A stretch of DNA of 64,000 bases, taken from positions 31,389,935 to 31,453,934 of the forward strand of contig CM076196.1 of assembly GCA_038277395.1 (NCBI GenBank). Direction: 5' to 3'. The translations under genes and the position numbers were made by a program. This document shows, piece by piece, positions 57,288 through 64,000 of the stretch. Origin of the DNA: Dryocosmus kuriphilus (taxonomy: Eukaryota > Arthropoda > Insecta > Hymenoptera > Cynipidae). How positions within the stretch are numbered: the stretch's first letter is position 1; every line of letters begins with the position of its first letter. Below the pieces are notes generated by a model. It saw nothing but the letters and a program-made list of their open reading frames with translations. It had not been told where the DNA came from and searched no databases.

Positions 57288-58153
57288 TCCCTGGATGTTA
57301 TCTCGATGCTTAATAACATTCCGATTTCCGGAGTTTTAGAGTGTGTTGAATTGAGATGGTTTGAGATTGTTAAATTTACTTCTATTCCACAAAAACAGTT
57401 TCTCGAATTAGTTAAAATATGTCTAAATTCTACTTATTTCAATTTTAATAATTTAACTTATAAACAAACCTCAGGACTAGCTATGGGCTCTCTTTCTCCT
57501 TCAATTGCCAATTTAGTTATGGAAAAATTGGAATCAGTTTGTGTCTCACTTCTATCTTTTTATTTACCGTTTTTTCATCGCTATGTGGATGATATTATCA
57601 CGGCTGTCCCTTCTGATAAAATAGATCACATTTTGAATATTTTTAATTCTTTTGATCACAACATACAATTCACAATTGAAAAAGAAAAAAATTATCAAAG
57701 TAGCTTTCTAGATATTTTGTTAATTAGATCTGAAAACAACTTTTTAAAAACTGATTGCTATCAAAAATCTACTTGGTCTGGCAGATATTTAATTCCCTGT
57801 CTTCGCGTCCAAAACACCACAAAATTGGTATTATAAAAAACCTATTTTTTAGAATGTTCCGTATTTCTGATGCTGAATTCAGACTTAAAAATATAAAATC
57901 AATTACAGAAACTTTAACTAACAATGGCTATTCAAAATTTTTAATTAAACGTTGTTTAGAAGTGGAAACCTTTCGATTTTACAACTCAGAACAATTTTCT
58001 ACACCCAAAAAAACCATTCTCAAAATAAATTCACTGATTACACTGTTTTTCCTTATATTTACAATTTATCTGAAAAAGTCCAACACATTTTAGGTTCTTA
58101 CAATATCAAGGTCATACATAAACCCTCAAATAATTTTTCCTCTTTTTTTCTGT
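57288..58153 (+). pseudogene. Second Penelope-like reverse transcriptase, 5'-truncated and frameshifted
   Basis: Starts inside the RT at SLDVISMLNNIP. Then LTYKQTSGLAMGSLSPSIAN and FHRYVDDIITAVPSDKID, QSSFLDILL and TDCYQKSTWSGRYL follow in the first frame (to 57836). One Pro residue is missing from the usual MGSPLSP motif (MGSLSP). The second frame (about 57790-58050) has FRISDAEFRLKNI; a third has VFPYIYNLSEKVQHILGSYN. Diverged from the element at 37425: it is a different Penelope lineage. Confidence 0.8.
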
Positions 58154-58453
58154 AACTTAAAAGATCATTTACCAATCGAGAAGCTCTCTGGTGTTGTATA
58201 CAAATTTAACTGTAAAAATCGTAATTGTTGCTACATAGGTGAAACTGGTAGATGTCTCAACATTCGTACACGTGAAAGCAAAAATTCTGTTAATAATTCT
58301 AGTAATTCAAATCACACCGCCCTCGTTGAGCATTTTTTGAATTTGGGTCACCGTTTCGATTTTGAACATCTCGAGGTTTTATCTTTGGAACGTAACACGG
58401 CTCGGAGAAAAATCATTGAAAATTCTTCATCAACAAAATTAAGAATAATGTGA
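58139..58453 (+). pseudogene. GIY-YIG endonuclease domain of the second Penelope-like element
   Basis: Open frame without its own start: CNLKDHLPIEKLSGVVY, CKNRNCCYIGETGRCLNIRT, then HTALVEHFLNLGHRFDFE and RNTARRKIIE, ending RIM-stop. Cys-rich lead, YIG, and the Arg after ETGR are the expected layout of Penelope GIY-YIG nucleases. The domain itself looks undamaged although the RT upstream is broken. Confidence 0.8.
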
Positions 58454-59237
58454 ATTTAAGATTTGAACCCAATTTTTTCCCGCCTGAATATACACTTCTA
58501 ACCTCCATATAATACCATAGCTTCCTACCTTACCAACAAAATTTACATTCTAAATATGATTATTACGACCATCCTTGATACCAAACCATCTTGGCTTGTA
58601 CTTTCTCAGTCGAGCCCAGTGCTGCCTAGTGTTTCACACGATTTGCTCAGTTTTTTGTTTTGTTCGTCCCATAACAATGTTAAAAAAGTTTATTTAAGAG
58701 TTTGCTAGTTACGTTTTAGTAACAACCTGCATATACCATTAAAAAGGATTTTGCTAACAAAGAATGGAATTTCTTAAATTTCGTAGACATTATATCTTAA
58801 ACTTCTTTAGGTATGTTCTTAATTCTCTGTGCTTAACCTTTAACATATCTTTGTAATTAGCTTCGTTCTTCCCAAAATTTAATTGTATTTTTTATCCTGT
58901 TACATCATTTTTTACAGTAATAATAAAATTTTTGACTGAAGAGGACTCAAAATTTAGAGTCGAAACGTTTCAACCAAATTTTTGGCTTTGTTTTTATTTT
59001 ATTGATACTACTTTTATTGACCTCAACTGAGAAGACTTCGTTTACCTCAAACTATCAAAGGTCGAGAAAAACCACAATTTCTATAACCTCTTTACTGTTT
59101 AATCCTGCGATTAAGAGCAGGTGACACGCTAAAATACCTATATTACCGACTTCAATTTTTAGGATACATCAATTTTTTTATGAACCTAAGAACTTTTTTT
59201 TGAATAAAATATCGGACTGAAACTTTGGGATATGCAT
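58454..59237. mobile_element. 3' tail of the second Penelope element and right part of the insertion
   Basis: Noncoding tail to about 58990. From about 59050 a different repeat (ATCAAAGGTCGAGAAAAACC to GATATGCATGA) closely matches 60716-60902. The unit 5 promoter resumes at 59238. Confidence 0.55.
58936..58971 (+). ncRNA. Hammerhead-like motif in the tail of the second Penelope element
   Basis: CTGAAGA, then GGACTC, loop AAAATTTA, GAGTC, then GAAACGTTTC. Stem II GACUC/GAGUC is a perfect 5-bp pair. The core box is CUGAAGA instead of CUGAUGA, a change expected to reduce activity. Lies 3' of the GIY-YIG domain. Confidence 0.5.
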
Positions 59238-59925
59238 GATGTTCCTTATTAAAAAAGGGTTCCAGAAATGCATTATTACCGCATTTAATACAAATATAGT
59301 GAAATGGCAACACTGCTTCTGCGTTATCAAACCATATTTGTATTGAGCCTTGCCATTTACAGTACAATGGTATTCAAAAACTACAATCCGCGTAATTTGA
59401 GTACGGGCACAGATAATAATATCTTTGGTACGACAATCATAATTTAAGGAAAATTCACTTTACACTTCCTTTCTTCGAGTACATATCAGTACACTTTCAC
59501 AATTCGTTATATTCCTGTACATTTGCAGGTTATGTTCGGTTTTAATTTTCTTGGCGAATTATTTTTATGTATTTTGCTTTTAAAAATAAAGAATAAGAGG
59601 TAAAATAACTTGAGTTAGAAAAATGTATCCAATTTAGTTTAAAAAAGATGACAACATTATTTAATTATTTCAAAATGAACAAATTTCAATTTCGCGCCAA
59701 AATGTTTCAAGTTCGTGGTGCCAGGGCATCACTTTCTTCTAAAGTACAATTTCTGTATTTTACTATTTTCAGTACAGTCTCAACTCAATTCACATTGCCG
59801 CAACGCTGTTTATATATAATGCATACCTCAGTTTCGTAGTGCGCAGTTACATTTTATCAAATGTGAGTTCAGTGAGTGTAGGTTTGTAATTTAAGAAAGC
59901 AGAGTTTTAAAAAATTGCGAGCAAG
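59238..59925 (+). promoter_or_regulatory. Proximal promoter of unit 5 (TATA type)
   Basis: Collinear with 4183-4800 of unit 1 without its hAT insertion. TATATATAA at 59811-59819, TGCATACCTCAGTTTCG, then the single-copy GTGCGCAG target. Very similar to unit 1, so units 1 and 5 are the closest pair in this region. Confidence 0.5.
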
Positions 59926-60124
59926 ATGGAATACGCAGAAAAATTAAACTTTTACGAAGAATTCAAAATTTTAACTACTGAAAGTCTTCTTCCGAATAAT
60001 TTATTATTAGAAAGAGAGCTTGAAATGTTAATGCGTGAACCGTCAATTCATGCACCATACCCCCACAAGGCACAAAAAGTAGCTAAAAAGTCGGAAAATA
60101 TTTCTGTCGTTTGTTGCGTAATGG
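59926..60124 (+). pseudogene. SMYD4-like copy 5: exon 1 only
   Basis: 199 nt, MEYAEKLNFYEEF... to CCVMG with an intact GTAAGT donor, almost identical to exon 1 of copy 1. Intron 1 follows to about 60715 and then the unit ends; exons 2-6 are not found in the remaining 3.3 kb. Either a truncated duplicate or a first exon that splices to something else beyond this window. Confidence 0.8.
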
Positions 60125-60715
60125 GTAAGTTTTTGCATATTTTTCAAATTCATCATTAGATTTTCTAAAGGGAAGCATGTCGCATTTAAATTTTTTTTCA
60201 ATTTTTAATTTTTTTCGTAAAAAAATGAAAGGTTTTCATAATAAGTTGTATCATTTGGCTTGGTTTTCATGAAATTAATTGAAAATATACATTTTTACGT
60301 AAAACTGACCGGACGGTCACCATCACTTTCAATAAGGAATTCCATTTTTTTGTGAATTTTTTTTAAAGAGTCTCCTTTCAACAACAAAAAAAATGGACTT
60401 TTGAATAATTTAGGATATTAATTTCCTTTAAATTTTCAGGAAAATTTTTTATTTTTTAATTAATTATTAATTTTATGTTGAACACGAAAACCAATTTTCC
60501 AAAACGAATCCAACCAAAACTATTATTGATTAAAAATTCATATTTTTTTTTCGCTTGAAAATGGTAACTTTTTTTTAATGAAAAATTCACATATTTTGGT
60601 TGAAAATTTAACTATTTTTTTTTGTTTGTAAATTCAACAATTTTTTTAAGAATTAATCTTTGGTCAAAAAATCACGGTTTTTGTTTGAAAATTCAGCTGC
60701 TTGACTGAAAATCAA
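60125..60715 (+). repeat. Truncated intron 1 of unit 5
   Basis: Collinear with 5758-6165 of unit 1 and, more fully, 11036-11460 of unit 2. Breaks off after TGCTTGACTGAAAATCAA, where unit 1 continues with TTTTTTTTTGTTGAG. Confidence 0.65.
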
Positions 60716-61045
60716 ATCAAAGGTCGAAAAAAAACCACAATTTCTATAACCTCTTTACCGTTTAATCCTGCGATTAAGGGCAGGTGACACGCTAAAATAC
60801 CTATATTGCCGACCTCAATTTTTAGGGTACATCAATTTTTTTATGAACCTAAGAACTTTTTTGTAAATAAAATATCAGACTGAAACTTTGAGATATGCAT
60901 GAGAAGACACTAAACTACGTTTATGTACATTATTTGAGTAGGAATTTGGAACAAAGTTGTTAGGTTCCAAAGAAAAAATTGATAAATCAACAAAAATGAG
61001 GTCGGTAATATAGGTATTTTATTGCGTCACATGCCCTTAATATGT
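60716..61045. repeat. Repeat with an internal inverted pair at the end of the array
   Basis: 60716-60902 matches 59050-59237. GGTGACACGCTAAAATACC (60783) and its near reverse complement GGTATTTTATTGCGTCACA (61013) form an inverted repeat of about 45 bp arms around 190 bp. MITE-like; its left copy at 59050 lacks the right arm. Confidence 0.55.
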
Positions 61046-62640
61046 AATAAATAATGCAAATCAATAAATTTAGAAACAGCATTGTTGTGGGAAACTACGA
61101 AAAATTGAAGTTAGATTAAAGCTGCAAGAAATTAATTGCAACTATAACATTTTTGCTTGAGAATTCATCTTTCCTGTAACGAAAATCATGTCGAAAATTC
61201 AATTAACTGCTTGGCTGAAAATCATTTTTTTTTAAATGCATATTTATTGTATAGGAATTCCACTATTTTCTTAAAAAATGGTCTTTTCCAGTTATAAATT
61301 AAACTATTTCGTTGAAAACTAATTTTCTCTTGTTGAAAATATAGCTAGTTTTTATTGAAAATCTATTTTTGTTTCTTGAAATTTCTTTATTTGGGGCTGA
61401 TAATTCCACTACTTTTAGCTGAAAAATAATATTTTTGGTTAAAAACTCAACTATTGCACCATCTTTTTGGCTGAAAATTAATCCTTTTAGTCAAAAATTT
61501 AAATTTCATGTCGGAAATTAAAAAATTTTGTTAGAATTCATTCTTAGTTGAAAATTATTATTTTTTTATTGAAAATTTATGTTTTTTGGGTGTAAATTCA
61601 GCTGTTTTATTGAACATTACTTTTTTTAGGTTCATAATTCAAGTATAGTTTTATTTAAAAAATAATATTTTCTTTTGTTCAAAAGTCATAATTTCTGGTT
61701 GAGAATTAATCTTTTAAGGTCATGTTTTTTCGCTGAAAATTTAAGTGCTGAATTGAAAATCAATTTTTTTTCTAAATTCGTCTTTCAACGGATTTGTTAA
61801 AAATTGCTCTTTTTTAGAAAAAAAATTAAACTATTCCGATGAAAATAAATTTTTTGTTGTGGAAAATATAACTATTTTTGTTTGAAAACTTTTTTTTTCA
61901 AAATGTTACTTCTTTTATGAAAAAGTGAGATATTTTGGTTAAAATTTAATTTTTTTGAGTCGAAAATTGAACAAATTTTGGTTAAAAATTAATCTTTTTT
62001 TTTTTTCAAAATTTAGCTGTTCCATTTTTGGTTGTATTTATTTTTATTTTGGTTGACAATTCATCTTTTTTGGTAAAAAATTTAACTGTTTTTGGAAACT
62101 CAACAATTTTGTTAGAAATTCATCTTTGGTGGAAAAATCATGTTCTCTGATTTGGAATTCATCTTTTTGAGTGAAAATCAAATTTTTGTTGCAAATTCAT
62201 CTTTCTTCTATGGAAATTCAACTGTTTTATTGAAAATTTAATTTTTGTATTGATATTCCAACTATTTTTGATTGAGAAATATTCTTTTTTGGATCAAATG
62301 AACTATAACGTTTTCATTTGGAAATTAACCTTTTTAAGTTCAAAATTCAACTGTTTTGTTAACAATTAATCTTTCTTATGTAAAAATTGAACTATTCCGT
62401 TGAAAACCTGTTCTTCTTGTTCGAAATTCAATAATTTTTTTGAAAATTCCATTTCTTTGATTGATAATAATTAAACTACTTCTGGTTGATAATTCATCTT
62501 TTTTTAGTTGAAAATTTAACTTTTTACTATTAAAAATTCAAATATTTTGGCATAAATTTCAAATGTTATATTTTTTGCTGAAAAGTTTGAAATTCAACTA
62601 TTTTTTTGAAAATTTACCTATTATATTAGAAATGATAAAT
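61046..62640. repeat. Long degenerate AT-rich tandem block
   Basis: About 1.6 kb of the TTGAAAATTCAACTATTTTTGG theme seen in intron 1 of the units, more diverged. No gene. Confidence 0.7.
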
Positions 62641-63056
62641 AATGAAAAATAGGTCAGTAATTGCTTAATATTCATTATTGTTGTAAGGTAATTGGATATA
62701 TATTTAGAACACCGAATTTAAAATTCCCGCTAAAATCTTCACGTGACAAAATGTAAAATACATAATATAATGTAGAAAACTTAGGACGATAATTACGACG
62801 TAATAATGTAATATAGATGGTGTTATACGTAGTATGCACCCACCTGAAGCCGCGAGTTGAAAATGGCCCAACTGTTGAAAACGACCGTGTGACGGCGCTA
62901 GTAGTAACTTTGCTCTACTTGTTTTGACGTTTGGATGGTTTTCGTATTGAAAAGTCGTTACAAAGTTTCCAAAATGTAGGAGTAAATAAGTAAATAGCAA
63001 TTAACAAACGTGAAATTGTTGTAAGGTTATTAGAATTATTGTTTATCGCATTCATT
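62641..63056 (+). other. Upstream region of the THAP gene
   Basis: Unique sequence with higher GC in 62820-62900 (GCACCCACCTGAAGCCGCGA). It may hold the promoter of the THAP gene; no TATA box is obvious. The minus-strand frame 62704-63000 has no recognisable motif. Confidence 0.4.
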
Positions 63057-64000
63057 ATGCCGATGTGTATTGCTCCGGGGTGTAAATCAGGTTATAAAAG
63101 CCAAGTTACAATACCCGCAAAACCCGAAGTTCCAGGTTATGAAAAAATTCATTTTTCCACTGTTCCGAAAGACTCAGCTATTATGGCTTTATGGCAAAAA
63201 GCTTTAAATCGCAAATATTTTATCGCAAAAGCTGGCCAGCTCGTTTGTGACAAACATTTTTTAAAAGAAGACATTCTGTACGAAAAAATCCTAAAGGACC
63301 CGATGGCACTATTTTGGGAAAGGTAAGTGTTCATATATATTTACTATAAATTACATTTATTATAATAATCTTAATATAATTGAATAAATATAATAAAATT
63401 GAATTTAAAAAATAATGAATGAAAGGTCATGGGGAAAAACAATCATTGTCACTTTTTGAAAAAAATGTGATGAGTTTTATCGTACAGCTTATTACTAATA
63501 TAGATGTTATTTTTTCCATTTGGTATTGGAAATAAGGAGTTTAGGAACAAGTACACATCATTCATTACTTTGTTTTATATTTGTGACTCCTGTGTAAAGG
63601 ATCGCAACTTTTAAATCTTATTTTTTTCAAAAAGTGACAATGGTCATTTTTCCTCCTGACCCTTCAAATCTGTAATGAAAATAATTCGAATAATTTTGTT
63701 ATATTTTAGAGTCCTTATAAATGCGCTCGTTTGCAAAAAGGAGCAATACCTAGATTGTTCCCTGGATGTCCTGCTTACTTGTCGAAACCCGCTCCAAAAA
63801 AAAAAGACAATCGCCTACGAAAAAACGCGAATTAGAAAACGTCCATCAGAATACACAGGCTTCAAAAAGAAGGAAAAAACCCCCAGGATTTTGATGCAAG
63901 TGACGAAGTTTCAAATTTAGAAAATTTGCACAATTCAAAAAATGATAATAATGAAATGCCTTCCGCTGATGAAAGTGAGAATCGAAAACTGATATTCTCG
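63057..64000 (+). CDS. THAP-domain protein, 5' part, with apparent homopolymer frameshifts
   Basis: Exon 1, 63057-63322, starts MPMCIAPGCKSGYKSQ and has HFSTVPKD, LWQKALNRKYF and VCDKHF: the C-x4-C...C-x2-H ligands and conserved Trp of a THAP zinc finger. Donor GTAAGT at 63323. Exon 2 is best started at 63712 (after TTTTAGAG), giving SPYKCARLQKGAIPRLFPG; AIPRLF is the AVPTxF box that closes the THAP domain. After that the natural frame appears to need +1 at an A10 run (63796-63805) and another shift at a C5 run (63878-63882), where basic KKRELENVH and acidic SDEVSNLENLHN sequences follow. Sequencing error or decay are both possible. THAP domains bind DNA and occur in host regulators and in P-element transposases; which this is cannot be told because the gene leaves the window. 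Confidence 0.7.

Overview
The window looks like a stretch of an AT-rich, intron-bearing arthropod genome, most likely an insect. This rests on GT-AG introns, AATAAA polyadenylation signals, SMYD4-type genes and the mix of transposons (Penelope-like, hAT, mariner, Chapaev-like, and one I cannot assign). There are no prokaryotic operons, rRNA or tRNA genes that I can see. I could not run searches, so family names come from motifs read directly.

The backbone is a head-to-tail array of six units, all on the + strand, built around a TPR-MYND-SET protein gene of SMYD4 type. Unit 0 (about 481-1987) is a 3' fragment. Unit 1 (about 4005-9990) carries an apparently intact six-exon gene (5559-9159, 562 aa). 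Unit 2 (about 10000-18900) carries an open gene (10837-18324, 566 aa) that lacks intron 3 and has lost the last splice donor. Unit 3 (about 28700-37430, resuming 41158-41300) carries a copy frameshifted by one extra T in exon 5. Unit 4 (about 44930-55370) carries another intact gene (45079-54590, 560 aa). Unit 5 (about 56106-60715) keeps only promoter and exon 1. In the intact copies all exon junctions keep frame across 1,683-1,701 nt of coding sequence.

Mobile elements have expanded the array, each inserted in one unit only. Unit 0 has a hAT-type element in exon 5. Unit 1 has a second hAT-type element about 20 bp downstream of its TATA box. Unit 2 has a large fold-back composite repeat in intron 1. 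Unit 3 has a 3.2 kb palindromic Penelope-derived insertion in intron 1 and a nearly complete Penelope-like element (37425-41157) in its 3' flank. Unit 4 has a mariner-like element with about 650 bp inverted repeats in intron 1, and inside its left inverted repeat sits a Chapaev-like element (47090-50273) with a perfect 4-bp target duplication. Unit 5 has a second Penelope-like fragment in its promoter. Because the units are paralogous, each gives empty-site sequence for the insertions in the others.

Between units 2 and 3 lie low-complexity DNA, a CCGGAT-type repeat block, several copies of a dispersed composite repeat, and a 3.86 kb DNA transposon (23801-27656) with 27-bp inverted repeats and a 3-bp TCA duplication. 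It encodes a DDE-like protein with a C-terminal C2H2 finger that I cannot place in a named superfamily. The right edge (63057-64000) holds the start of a THAP-domain gene, apparently frameshifted at homopolymers.
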